A stretch of 64,000 nucleotides of DNA from Rotaria socialis (Eukaryota; Rotifera; Eurotatoria; Philodinida; Philodinidae). The translations under genes were made by a program, and so were the position numbers. How positions within the stretch are numbered: position 1 is the stretch's first letter; each line of letters begins with the position of its first letter. The stretch lies in NCBI GenBank assembly GCA_905331475.1, contig CAJNYU010001378.1, positions 103,564-167,563 on the forward strand, in the 5' to 3' direction. The notes beneath the pieces are model-generated. The model had not been told where the DNA came from. It made no database searches and saw only the letters and a program-made list of their open reading frames with translations. Of the stretch, positions 1 through 11,925 are shown in pieces.

Positions 1-3000
1 TTCTTTCATTTTCACTGATTTTTCATAAAATTCAAGTGCTTTTGAATACTTATCCATGCTACAATATGTTGCAGCGATTTTGTCGTATGAAATAGCCAAA
101 CCTGGATGATTTGGAGGTAGAGATATTTCCTCTATTTCGATTGACTTTTCGAAAAATTCAAGTGCTTTCACGTAGTTACCCATTTTGCTATGCGTTTCAC
201 CAATACGGTTATACAACATAGCCCAATGGGTGTCATTTGCAGGTAGACTTTGTTGAGCTATTTTATTTGACTTTTCGAAAAATTCAAGTGCTTTTGAGTA
301 GTGACCCATGTCGTAATACAGCATAGCGATATTGTTATACGAAGTAGCCAAGTTGGGATGATTTGCAGGTAGAGTTTGTTGTGCTATTTTATTTGATTTT
401 CCGAAAAATTCAAGTGCTTTTGAGTAGTTACCCATTTTGTTATGCGTGTGACCGATATTGTTAAACGTACCAGCCAAATCTGGATGATTTGGAGGTAGAG
501 ATATTTCCTCTATTTCGACTGCTTTCTCGTAAAATTCAAGTGCTTTTGAGTAGTCACCCATGTTGCCATACAGTAAAGCGATATTGTTGTACGAACTAGC
601 TAAATCGGGATCGTTTGGGGGCAGAATTTCTTGCACTATTTTGTTTGATTTTTTGTAAAATTCAAGTGCTTTTTCGTACTGACTCATGATTTCGTACACT
701 ACAGCGATATCATTGTAAGAAATAGCTAAACTCTTATGATTTGGAGGCAGAATTATTTCTCTTATTTTCATTGCTTTTTCGTAAAATTCAAGTGTTTTCA
801 AGTAGTTACCCATGCTTTTATACACTAAACCCAATCCATGATAGATATTCGCTTTATCTATGTCGTCCGTACTGTTACTCAGTAATTCATTGTACAGTTC
901 CTCCGCTCTGGTAAAGTCACCCACTTTATACATCAATGTAGCCATTGAATGCCACCCAGTGCCATCGATTTCTTTCTTAATGCAATTAGTTAGATTAGCC
1001 AATTGTGGATCACTATCGTCAGTAAGTGTAAGCTGTACTTCCCAAAGTCGATCATTTGTAGTTGTTTGTTTAATATCTCGAACCCGAAATACTGTATGCA
1101 TTGTAAAGAGTATTTCTTCTTCTATCGGAAAAGCACTGTAATCATTGATCATCGCGTATGGAGTTGTTGTACGCGTAATTTTACTGGGATGAATAGTCAC
1201 AATAAATAGAACAGCAAGTACTGTGGGACTTTTCCCCAGAACATCGTTTGCGAATCCCAGAGCCACTCTTTGTTCTTTTAGCTCCATTCAACAAATACAT
1301 CATATATAAGGACAGGAGGATACAAAAGGTACAGTTTGTTAAGAATTGTCTTTTACTGTTTCGATACAGGCACGAGAGAAAACCCAGAACCAAAGGCATA
1401 GTAGAAGAGAAAAGGCTGAATACACGAAACAATAGGGAAAGTGTAGGCGAGAGGCAAGGGAGAATAAGAAATACAAGGTACAGAATATCCCAAAATCATC
1501 AGATACTAGAGAGAGAATAGCAGAGAATGCCTGTAGCATAGAGGACGATAGGTAGAGAATGCGTGAGAACAGAGAAACAATAGGAAACAGTAGAGAGGAT
1601 AAGATAGAAAACGAAGAAGAAGAAGAAGAAAGAAAGAAGGGAAGTGGATACAAATGTATGTCTTATATCACTTATATGAGCAATTGAGATAATTAAATAA
1701 TTATGATTACCGCCAATCCTAAAATGATTAAAAAAAGCAATGTATCTCATATTGATAGTCAGAACTTCATCAAAATTGACTATTAAAGAAATGATCTTTA
1801 TTATTCAGTTGAAAATTTAGCAAATCAAAAGAACAAGTGTTTCATTTTTTTCTATATTTTCACTTTAAAAAAGTCGTGGATTCAAAGCGATTATTTATGG
1901 TCTTCTTCAAGAGTCTTGCGTTTTTCTCGTCAATAAAAGATGCATTAACCAATATTATTTGTAGCGATGTGTCGCTTTGTTTTTATTTGTCAAATACAAT
2001 TTCAATTAAATCAAGTATCAATACATAATGTTGAGAATATGACTGAAAATTCACCTAGTTTGGTATCTTTTTAATCGCATCCTTCAATAATCTATCACAA
2101 ATATGTACTGTAGATCAGTGTCACTTTACCATAAATTCTGAAAGCTAATTCCGATGATGATGATGATGATGATTTATCCGATTCAAATGCACTAGTACTG
2201 ATTAATCTGAATAAAGTAAATAATAATTACGGATTTATGTGCTATACTTGAGTATAATGCGTGCTTACTATGTTCCACAGGGAGAAATAATTATAAAAAA
2301 GGAAACAAAATTATTAAATAGCCTACTACTAGTTGATAAAAAATTGTTAAACGATAGGAGACCATCTTGTATCTCGCGTAGGTGGTTGAAATCTTCTTGA
2401 GATAATCCTTGTCCACGGTAAACAAGAAATTGTTTTTGAAATTGACCAACTTGTTCTTCGTGTAGTCGTTCCAATTGACGATGCAAGTGCCGAATGAAGA
2501 AACCTAATTTTGCCATAGTGCCCATGTCAAGTGTTCGTAGGGCACGATTAAGCATCCCATAAATAAACATTTGACATGAATACCAATATATTGGTGTTTT
2601 CTTGTCATACTCATGCACGAAATAATCAATTTCATCTTTTTCGACCTTTTGTTCGAGGCAATATTTTGATAACTCTTTTAAAGATTTTGCATTATCATCT
2701 TCCATTTTAAGGATGATTTCCTTGAATATCACCGAGTACATGTATGATGGTTCTAACTGGTTCAGATTTCCTTTTTCCGAATCACCATCAACTATTTCAA
2801 TTGCTTGTTTCGATACAAAGCTCATTGAAATATTCTCATTATCACATTGATAGGCAGCCTTCGCCAGTGCTTTGCAAATTGGCCCGATCGATGTGAAAAT
2901 ACCTTGAATTTTGTACCATTGTTTGGCCCACTTTTTATGGCGTGTCTCATTACCACAAAAGATGTATATAACATCTACTTGTGACATATTGTGAATATCT

Positions 3001-3416
3001 GGTACTAATGTCTGTCCGAAAGATCCGGATAATATAAGGAAAACCTTTTCCTTGTCGAGCCGATTCAGAAACTCGATGCATTCTGCCAGTGTAGTGAAAA
3101 AGTTTAATTGACTAACCACCTTCTGAAGTTGCGTTAATGCCTTTTGGCAATCGTCGTTACTCGGGTCGATGTTAGCATCGGCCCAAATTACGAGATAATT
3201 TTGAATCATGCAACGTTTTGATCGTATAGGATCATTTGATACAGTTTTTGTACTTACAAAGGATTTTTCGGAAGCTGCTGTTGTATTAGTCTTTTTCATT
3301 GGCGTGCTCATTTTTTTTGAATGGTTTTGCTTGTGTAAACGATAGGAAAGGAGAACTGATGAAATGCTATTTAAATAGTTCTTTTTCAATGCTGCATAGC
3401 TGTTGATTGTTCGCAT
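1..3416 (-). CDS. ADP-ribosyltransferase with C-terminal TPR array (partial, runs off left edge)
   Basis: Mono-ADP-ribosyltransferase of the R-S-E type followed by kinesin-light-chain-like TPRs. Two exons are seen. Exon 1 is 3416-2327 and carries an N-terminal region, then the conserved arginine (FLVYRGQ) and the STS motif. Exon 2 is 1274 to beyond base 1; it continues the fold (VALGFAND), has the catalytic EEEIL motif at about 1134-1120, then seven or more 42-residue TPRs with the core YSKALEFYEKS. The intron (2326-1275) has a GTAGGC donor and AAAAG acceptor in matching phase 1, which rebuilds STSKQRVALGF across the join. The next in-frame ATG, at 3311, may be the real start. The C-terminus and stop are outside the window. 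ART-TPR fusions are expanded in bdelloids; the target and compartment are unknown. Two related genes lie at 50.7-54.8 kb. Confidence 0.85.
1275..2326 (-). other. Long intron of the ART/TPR gene
   Basis: This 1,052 bp intron lies between the STS and ExE halves of the ART domain. It is far longer than most other introns here (mostly 40-280 bp). It holds a polypurine tract near 1385-1640 ending in GAA repeats, and a short GAT microsatellite at about 2154-2173. No gene is recognisable inside it, and I could not define insertion ends. Confidence 0.6.
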
Positions 3417-4135
3417 TTTTTACATTTTTCTAGGAGCAAAATGCAGTTTTTTCATGCTCACACTTAAAATATATCGGAGTCCAGTTAGAATGAATGTTAC
3501 AGTAGTCTGAAGAAATGACATTCTGAATTTTTATTTTCGTTTCTTATAGTTTCATCTTTAGATTTTTTGTTTGTTTATTTTTTACTTCTTTTTACATTTG
3601 TCAGCATTTTACCTTGATTGACTGTTGTTCTGCGTTACCGTCTGATCTACGTTAGCTGATTTCAGTTGTTGGCTTTGTTGCTGTTCTTTTTAGGAAGAGA
3701 GAAAAATATGCTGTACTTTTCAGTTTCATTATTTTGTTTGTGCCAAAAGGAATGAACAACTAGCCATACAATCTATTGAAAATAGATGATAAGAACTTAG
3801 ACGGCGTGTGCAATAATGAACATGATATTATTAAATAGAATAATTGTAGATTGAGCAAGAAAAAAGAAAACTATTTTTAAATGTAATTTTTGATTTTTAT
3901 TATTTTTATTGTTGTTTTGTTATTTGAGTAAAGTAAGAAGGAAATAAGGACAACAGTGAGAATGAAAAGAAATCTTTTATATTAAATGCAATATTAATAC
4001 ATAAACGCGAGGCTTTTCGAATTGTATATTTTCAAGCGAATTTGTCAGCTATTATTTAATATAGGTCGTTCATTGATAATAATGCGAACGATAAGCAGAT
4101 GTTTAGTTATGTAGGTAAACAAGTAGACAGGTATA
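3417..4135. other. AT-rich intergenic stretch, presumed upstream region of the ART/TPR gene
   Basis: Non-coding as far as can be read. It should hold the promoter of the leftward ART/TPR gene, but I see no clear core element. Confidence 0.4.
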
Positions 4136-4691
4136 TGATCTTATAAGCTTTTTTTTATAATTTTGTTTTTTCTCTTCCTTTTGTTTTAATGTTTTTTTAT
4201 TATTAATTATTTTCTGATTTTTTTTTAATAATTAATTATTTATATTTTTAAGACGTTTCGGAGATATCGTTCTCCTTCTTCAGTTTTATTTTATTTGGTG
4301 TTATGTTTGTTTTTACTATTTATAATACGTATTTGACTATTATTTTTCTTTTCCTTTTCTTTTTCTTTAACAGTGGAACGGAATGACAAGACGGTAATAC
4401 TGGCCGGTAAAACTTATATGTTTTGACGTTCCGTTCCACTATTAAAGAAAAAGAAAAGAAAAAGAAAAATAATAGTCAGATACGTATTGTAAATAGTAAA
4501 AACAAACATAACACCAAATAAAATAAAACTGAAGAAGGAGAAAGATATCTCCGAAACGTCTTAAAAATATAAATAATTAATTATAAAAAAAAAATTCAGA
4601 AAATAATTAATAATAAAAAAACATTAAAACAAAAGAAAGAGAAAAAACAAAATTATAATGACCTTCCTAAACACATGTGATCTTATAAGCT
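4136..4691. mobile_element. Foldback/MITE-like element between 14 bp direct repeats
   Basis: Two long arms are inverted copies: about 4155-4395 and about 4420-4660. The arms carry matching polypyrimidine/polypurine tracts and the shared words GACGTTTCGGAGATATC and GTGGAACGGAA. The loop is roughly 30 bp. TGATCTTATAAGCT occurs at 4136-4149 and again at 4678-4691, as expected of a target-site duplication. About 20 bp on the right lies between the arm and the direct repeat. There is no coding capacity, so a non-autonomous element is likely. Confidence 0.7.
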
Positions 4692-6173
4692 GATAGATAC
4701 GTACATATATATTTCATCGCAACTTATGTTTATGTTCATGGATTAACTCGTAGAGTAGTCGACTCATAAATAAAAATTTAGAGTTTTATGACAATGAAAT
4801 TATGAAAAAGGGTGGGTATGGATGCGAACGTGGATGTTGATCTTTTCATCACGCCGACACCCGCACTACGTCGCATTTTACGCTGTAAAGTTACTATAAT
4901 AGCTTACGCAATCGCGGTTAACCGGTGATTTTCGATCGGTTTTCGCGATATGAGAAATCACTCATTCACACATACAAACACCGTTGTCTATTCGATGAAC
5001 TCACGTGGATGAAACGAATTCAAACCCGTTGTGCTTTTCAGTAATAATAGAAATATTCGTGATAGTTCTGAAGTTATACGTCATCTGTTTTCACTCATGT
5101 ATATTTACCAGGAACTATATACATTCAGACTTCTCCATGAATTATTATTGAACATCGATTCGACGAACATACATGTAATTAGTATTCGATACAGCGATTT
5201 TCATTATAATTTTTGTTGCAAAGAAAATTTTCATATTAGTATATCTCACAGCTGCTCTGGAAAGATATCTTAAAAAATACAATAGGAAGAGTTAATTTCA
5301 TTGTATAATTGAAAGGCGACGAATTATATGTTATTGTTAATTATTTTGAATGCAAGATTATGTATACGTGTGTTTGTTAAATATGACTCTTTATCCTATA
5401 AGACATACACATTAAACATGTCATGTGACAGAACAAGAGATATTGCTGAATTTTAAAAAAAATATGATTTCAGTACTCAAATTTAAATAATTATTTTGAG
5501 TGTGATGAGAGAAAACACATAGCTCACTCCCACACCATGGAAACGGGAGATCTCTAAAAAAATTCTAAATAATAAATAAGATAAATTACAATCGAGAAAA
5601 AGAGAAACAATGAATTCTAAATAGTTTATTTGTACGGAGACACAGCAAAATCAAAATTTTGTATGAAAGAGAACATTGAAACAAAGAGAGAGTAATCATA
5701 AAAAAGTTTTCATACAATAAAGATTTTAAATATTAAAAAAATACGGAAAAGTCAGGAATTACATTTACATTGGACAACACCAGTATATCAATGTTAATTC
5801 ATAATTGACATTTTGTTTTTGATCTCTCTCTTTCTTCTTTTCTTTTATGTATCTATGTACGTGTCAACATCATGAATATACATTATTGGAAATTAAAGAA
5901 ACGGATAGCAAGCTCTTCTTTTACCTGTAAATACTCTCTTGTTCAGACAAGACTCTAGCTGCAGAGTAATTATCATTTCGCAAACATAATCGAATTCTCG
6001 CTAATAATTCAAAAAGAAGATCGATATTTTTCTATATTCTTTATTAAATAAAAGGAATTCTCGATTATTCAATTAAAAACAAATTAAGCACATCAAGAAA
6101 TGGATAAAATTTTCAACTGAAAACAAATACAATGAAAAAATGTTTTTTTAAAGAACAAAAGATTAAAAAAATG
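4692..6173. other. Intergenic, nothing recognised
   Basis: AT-rich sequence with only short chance ORFs, including an 80-codon one at 5031-5273 that resembles nothing and lacks a coding look. No RNA gene or repeat identified. Confidence 0.4.
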
Positions 6174-7100
6174 CTATTCGGTGCCATCCATAACAATTTC
6201 ATCAAAATCAGGAAGTGATTTATAAAGTTTATCCTTAACCATAACCAATTTATTCCAGATTTCTTGTTCAAAAAACGGCTGAAAATTTTCAAATATCATA
6301 CCATTTTCATGTATAATGTGTACAAATTCTGTGCAAGCTTCTTTTGCCGTCCAACACATATCACAAATTTCATCATATGGAGATTTACTTTTCACACAAA
6401 GTGCTTTCTTATGGTCAACAAAATGTATTCGTAAACCTTGAGCAGCAGTAAAATCAAAACCGTCTTTGCCAGCAACAATTGCAAACTCTGGATGATCCCA
6501 TTGATAATTGATTTCTTTCGGATCTTCACTATTACCCCAACGATAACATCGCCATAAATAATGATTGTTGCCATAGGTTTTAATTAATTTTTTAGGAATA
6601 ATAGAATAAAGTGCTGTATTTCGATCATCTACTTCTGAATCACGTCGGAATTTACTTTTCGGATATATTTCTGGAATACATGCCTTGTTTATGTTAATAA
6701 TGGTTGTATGAGCATATTCATGTGTAAATGTACGAGTGCCACCACAATAGAATTCACCTGGTACATTTTTTAATGGTATAGAAAAACAGATTGGACCATA
6801 ACGATTGGTGCGTTTAAAAGTATTTGAACGATTTGAATTAAAATGAGCCACTGGATGTCCAAGCATTGAATCTTTATCAGGTATAATGCCCCACCAACTT
6901 AGAACCGGTAATCTACCATAGTCATCATGTTTTTTTCCCTTAAAATGTATTCCGGGTCCATTATCGGATACTGTGCGTAGCATTTTTATTAACTTGTCTT
7001 TTAGGTGTGTACTATGTGCTATTCTGGTGAATGGAATTTCACGTGGACCATACAAAGGTCTATAACTAGTAATATCGAATATTATTTGACGACTGTTCAT
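6174..7100 (-). CDS. Single-exon protein of unknown function (308 aa)
   Basis: A 309-codon open frame without introns, starting at a clear ATG. I do not recognise the family. Visible traits: no signal peptide or membrane segment; a Trp-rich stretch (LSWWGIIP) near residue 70; a block YGPICFSIPLKNVPG near residues 102-116; paired histidines in THEYAHTT near 127-134; a C-terminal part with an acidic/Cys pair (DEICDMC) near 243-249. The composition is that of a real globular protein. Absence of introns in a neighbourhood of intron-bearing genes would fit recent acquisition or retroposition, but some short rotifer genes also lack introns. Function not inferred. Confidence 0.7.
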   Translation of the reverse strand: MNSRQIIFDITSYRPLYGPREIPFTRIAHSTHLKDKLIKMLRTVSDNGPGIHFKGKKHDDYGRLPVLSWWGIIPDKDSMLGHPVAHFNSNRSNTFKRTNRYGPICFSIPLKNVPGEFYCGGTRTFTHEYAHTTIININKACIPEIYPKSKFRRDSEVDDRNTALYSIIPKKLIKTYGNNHYLWRCYRWGNSEDPKEINYQWDHPEFAIVAGKDGFDFTAAQGLRIHFVDHKKALCVKSKSPYDEICDMCWTAKEACTEFVHIIHENGMIFENFQPFFEQEIWNKLVMVKDKLYKSLPDFDEIVMDGTE

Positions 7101-9943
7101 TTCGTTCTTGATTCACAGATTAAATTCAGTGTAGAATATTATCTAAAAGCGTAATGAAAAACAATAGAACAATATATTATGAGTATCGGTGTAAGTTATT
7201 TCTTTCGCCAAACGTTCTGTAGCGATATGTAGATTTTATTTTTGATACTAATCATATGATAATGGCACGGACGAAGAAAAAAAAAGTGCATATCTCCTTA
7301 TCTATCATCCGAAAATGGTCAAAAAGTAGCGAAAAGAAGAAAAGAAAAGAATCTTTACATCCCTATACGATGTCTGAAAAAGAAAAGAATTTTTGATAAA
7401 CGAAATAGCACGTCTTGTACGCATTCTTCCATTCAGATTATGTTTTTATATAATTTATTGCGACAATAATCAAAACTGACTTTTATGTGAGAGTATTGTT
7501 CTAGAGAATTTTTCTTAAAAACAGTATGAGGAAAAAACGAACCAAATGAAGCAGATTATTACTTACGATAAAAATATTCTATCGATCATATTTCAACGAA
7601 AATGTAACGTCTGATTGTTTGTATAAAGTGAGTTTATTTTTCTTTCCTTAAATTTTAGCGAGCACTGATATCTTTCTTGTATCTTCACTGGCAGAGCGAC
7701 TTTTGTTTATCTTTATTTTCTTCATAAGAAAAAGATTAAAGCGAATTGTATTATTAACAATCACGTGAATCATTTGCAACATGCGAAATAAACGTATTTC
7801 TGCTAGTGCCTAGTTTTTGATTAATATTGCTCAATTACATCGAATTTCATGTGCATCTAACTAAGCAAAAATGACTATGTTACATTGTGATCATTTGTTT
7901 AACTTACATATCTGCCTTTATTGTAACATCGGCTGAAAGAAAAATTAAAATACTCGCTAGATGAATACTCAATATCACAAAGCTCTTTAGCTATTTTCTC
8001 TTCGTTAAGAAAAAAGAAAAATAGAACTCCATTCAATAAAAATATCAAACATAGTTTTTCTTTTAAATATTATATTCAATGTTCTGATTTTGTTATATCT
8101 TGGAAAATTTTCAATCTATTCCGAAATAAAATTTCGCTTTTCAATCTTTTATAGAATTGAAGTCGACAATGACGTGCATAACTGAATGAAAGCGTGTGTA
8201 CGACGTAATTGTTTTTTCTAGTGAAAAAGTTAAATTTTTTTTGCTGAAGATTTACTTGTCGTTAATTGCTTAGATGAAAAGAAATGAGAAATATTTGTTT
8301 AACTTCTTTATGAATGTTGAAATTTTCTCTTTTGGAGTTGGAGCGTTCATGCCATCTCGTATTCTTGCAATCGATGCTAACACTTGCTCCCTTTGTAGTA
8401 AGTCAATGGTGATGACGACGTTTGAATGTAGAGAATTTAGATGTTTTTTCATTTGAGAATGTCGACCTTCTAAATAATTAAATTTTCGCAGTGTGGGTAT
8501 TAATATGCATAGAAGAGGCACTCTCTAGATTTGAGGCTGCATAATACAACTCTGAAGAGGTTATCAGCTAACATACGAAATTCAAGACCATTCGAATGAG
8601 AGAGTTGTTTTTCTAATAATTAATTTAGATGCTATTTGAATTAAAATTATTCAATTCACAATATAGATTATACATAGAACGCTAAACAAAAAAGAGAAAT
8701 ATTATTTTCTTTCATCAGTATTTCTTTTTTAAATGTAATGATTATTTGTATCATAGTTAAGAAGATTGTTTTCGTTATTATACATGATTTAATGATGCAC
8801 ACTTGATGTCGAGAATAAAAGCAAAGAGAAGGCAAATGAGTAAATTCCGCGATCAACGAAACCATCGATAGGATTTCTCGGAATCTACATATAACTGTGA
8901 AAATTATTAACCGATGTTGCCAGTGACAAGAAACATCGCTCGAAAAATTAAAAACATAGTATTCTTAAGTAATTATCAACAGTAATAAAAGATTAATCAA
9001 TTAGTTGAATAGTCAATCTTTGTTTTCTCTTTCAATAGCTTTTTATGTTTTACACAACATAATTATCATCTGTTATAAGAATTAAATAGCTTCTTCCTTA
9101 ATCGATCAACCATTAATTTCAGACATTGAAGTAAAACTGTTAACTGCACAGTCACCTATGCAAGTACTAATGCAAAATGTATCAGTCGGACCCAATTCAA
9201 CCGAGTAAATAAACAATCCAAAAAGAAGTAGCAGTCCTCAAGTATTTATTTCGTTTTTTTAACGAAATTCCGCAAATGGTTTAGTACGTTGATAAAGAAT
9301 TTATAAATAATAATACGTGTCAAACAATAGAGTTATTAGCTTTTGAAAATTTCGAAGTGTCTTTTGAGATGAATTGAATACTTGAGAAATATTGCGAAAA
9401 TCTAACCTTTTTTTAATGTTCAGAAATGCTTTGAAGAATAAAAACATTAATCAAAAGTTTTAATAGGATATCGTAAAAGAAAACAAGCTTTGCAAATTTA
9501 TCTATTTATGAAAAGATTTCTTTTTGAAAGACTATTCTATTAGAAATGTAACAGACCAGTTTTAGTAATCAAAATCGATGTAGAACTCGAGAACTTATGA
9601 ATGAGTGTCAAGCGAAACGTTACAACAACAATTATAGAAGTGACACCAGAATTTGAGCTACAAAAATTCAGAAATTTCCTTAAAATATTTAAAGTTGAAA
9701 AAATCGCCGAATCAAACTTGAAACTGGCGCTTTTATATTATCAATCTTGCTATGATGGATCAAAACTTTCGAACGAATATCGACATGCACACAAATAACT
9801 AGAACAAATACCATGGAAGACTTGCAATGCAATTGAGCAAATATGTTCAAGGCCAATATTTGAAAACTGAATGTGTAATACTTAAAGTTTATTCTCTTAC
9901 CTTCTATACTTATAAACCCTTGAGATTATACTCGTAGTATTTC
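7101..9943. other. Long AT-rich intergenic region, no gene supported
   Basis: Only short ORFs occur here: for example 65 codons at 9601-9798 (+), and 83 codons at 8270-8521 (-) overlapped by 60 codons on the other strand. None shows a motif or splice context that supports a gene. Confidence 0.4.
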
Positions 9944-11270
9944 TCAAACACAATACAGAATGATGTTAGCTTCTAACACCCACGCACTCAGTCGATATAA
10001 CATCTCTATTGATTCCATGATAGAGAGAAAACTAATGCTAATCCATAGACCGGTTTGACCACCAACATTGGAAAGTACATCTACGAAACTAAGAGTGGTC
10101 AATTGTGTAACATTTTCGACCATATTCAATTCACGTACTATGCTCACGCCAAGTGGTCGACCAGTTCGTGGGTGAAGGGATCGTTGAATTTTTCACAAAT
10201 GCTTTGATGCTATCCATTTGTCATTCTGCTGGCGTTGATAATCCTGATTTTTGTGTAATAAAAGTGGCTTTTGAACACTGAGGTGAACAATAAGAACAAT
10301 ACTTATTCATCAGCCAGGATGAAAGCAATAGATCTTCAATTGCTTTCTTATAGCATTGATCTGTGGATTCGCAAACTGGTGCAACTATCATTTTTTCTGT
10401 ACCTGGTACCACAATTGCACGGTCACTCTAAAGATAAAGATTGGCGCAACCACACTGTTCGTATCTATAAATGTAAGGAAACATATGAGTCACTGTCTTG
10501 GTCGTATCTCATGGAACAGGTTTACGCACAGACTTGACTACAAAGTAGATAGCAGACGTTTTCAGAATATTGATAATCAGCACCGTTCTAATTATCTAAC
10601 ATGGCTTGCATCATGGGAGAAATCGTTTCAGTACACGTTGCGTAGGGTGGAGATAAAAAAATATACTGCCTTTTTTCGATATCCTAGTTTACGTTTTCTT
10701 CCTGGTGCTAATTCTATGCCGCTAGTTTCGATTAGTGGCAGTTCAGTATTGTCATGTATTAAAGCGACGGCGCCAAAGTCTAAGCGAAGAAAAACCTTTC
10801 GATTTGATGAAAACATGATTCTACTCACCGTTTTTAAAGTATGGTATATATTGATGAGTATGCACGAAGAGATTCAACGAGATTTTTCCATCTCCACCGT
10901 ACTTATTGGCAGTGAGAAGCGGCTTCGCACTAGTATTTTTCAACTTGATATTGAACGTATAACAGACTCCATAGATCGATGACGTAAATGGAATAAAATC
11001 CGTCGCTGAACATGGTTCATTACTGAAATTACATTGGTACAACATGGAGGAAAGGGGATAAAACATGAATTCAACTGATATGTTTCCGTTGCTGATATGG
11101 GTCATAAATGTTCTTAGTAATAAAATAAATCGTAATCCCAGTAAACCCAACGAACGCAATTGACCAAAAGACACGATTATGTATGCCAGTACTTCGAGCA
11201 ATACTAGAAGGAGCGTGTGCAGTGGTATTCAAGTAAAACTCACAAATAATAGAACGAGAGTCATTATGCT
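9944..11270 (-). pseudogene. Degenerin/ENaC (amiloride-sensitive) sodium channel pseudogene
   Basis: Fragments of a DEG/ENaC channel lie in family order on the minus strand but in shifting frames. TM1 region near 11253-11080 (NTTAH...IHNRVFWSIAFVGFTG). Ectodomain near 11060-10830 (LYQCNFSNEPCSATDF; YGGDGKISLNL). Then IETSGIELAPGRKRKLGYRK near 10740-10680, and the Cys-rich part near 10640-10221 (YEQCGCANLYL; VVPGTEKMIVAP). TM2 is near 10090-9980 (VGGQTGLWISISFLSIMES). Damage includes a frameshift after LGYRK, in-frame TAGs near 10593 and 10430, another shift before YEQCGC, and loss of much ectodomain between TM1 and the first Cys block. A working copy would be a trimeric cation channel subunit. 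A second dead copy lies at 42.7 kb. Confidence 0.85.
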
Positions 11271-11925
11271 TCTCTCTTGAAACAGAAAATTATCACTTTT
11301 TATTCTTAATCTTTTTCTACAACAAAGAAAATGACTGAACTTTTCAGCCGCTGTACACTTTATAATTTAAACACAGACAGAAATCTACTTTAGAACTGTT
11401 GAAAAATAGAAAATTTGGACTAATCTATCAGAAGCAAAAAGAACACGAGAGATCTATAAAATAAAATATAAATAAACAAAATTACTGAGAAAAAGTTATT
11501 TCTCCGTGCTGTTCGCTGTCACCTGTAAATAGTAATTATCAATCATTCATGCATAGTTAATTTGAATACAATTTATGCAAATGATATACAAGCATTAAAA
11601 AGACAAATTTTTTTTCACCTCGTGATTATTCGAGAGCTAAAATTTATAGAGTGTACTACTAGGTAGATTAGCATTGAAACAACACAACTATAAAAAATAA
11701 TACCAATGCAGTTATTTCTTTGTGGCGCTTGTGCGTGAAAAGCTGCCATAAGGTTTTATTGTGTACCAAATCATGAGCCAAGATTTTAATAAATTAATCA
11801 AACGCACTATAACGCCCTCTTTGTTTTTTTATATATGTCCGATTGGTTCTTTGTTCCACTGATTGCTAGCACATAATATAATATAGTGGTTCTCTTTTTA
11901 ATGTTGTACGTTTAGTATTTCTAGA
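11271..11925. other. Intergenic, upstream region of the PPOX gene
   Basis: AT-rich. Contains one copy of a 33 bp element (11796-11828) that is repeated upstream of the GILT genes. No other feature recognised. Confidence 0.45.
11796..11828 (+). repeat. 33 bp direct repeat, copy 1
   Basis: Begins AATCAAACGCACTATAACGC and is identical over 33 bp to 18078-18110. It lies about 100 bp before the PPOX start codon. The second copy lies about 140 bp before the first GILT start codon, in the same orientation relative to the gene. It could be a shared promoter element or the remnant of a dispersed repeat. Confidence 0.6.

Noticed and set aside
1181..1653. ORFs on both strands near the polypurine tract
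   Set aside because: They come from low-complexity purine-rich sequence inside the ART intron or overlap the ART exon in another frame.
2154..2173. GAT microsatellite as a candidate CRISPR or regulatory repeat
   Set aside because: A plain trinucleotide run with no spacers; the window is eukaryotic and no CRISPR-like array was seen.
5031..5273. 80-codon ORF (+)
   Set aside because: No motif, no splice or promoter context, length expected by chance.
8270..8521. 83-codon ORF (-) and overlapping 60-codon ORF (+)
   Set aside because: Neither resembles a known protein and they overlap each other; no support to choose one.
10356..10982. 208-codon ORF on the + strand
   Set aside because: It lies opposite the ENaC pseudogene, whose minus-strand motifs are clear; the + translation has no motif.
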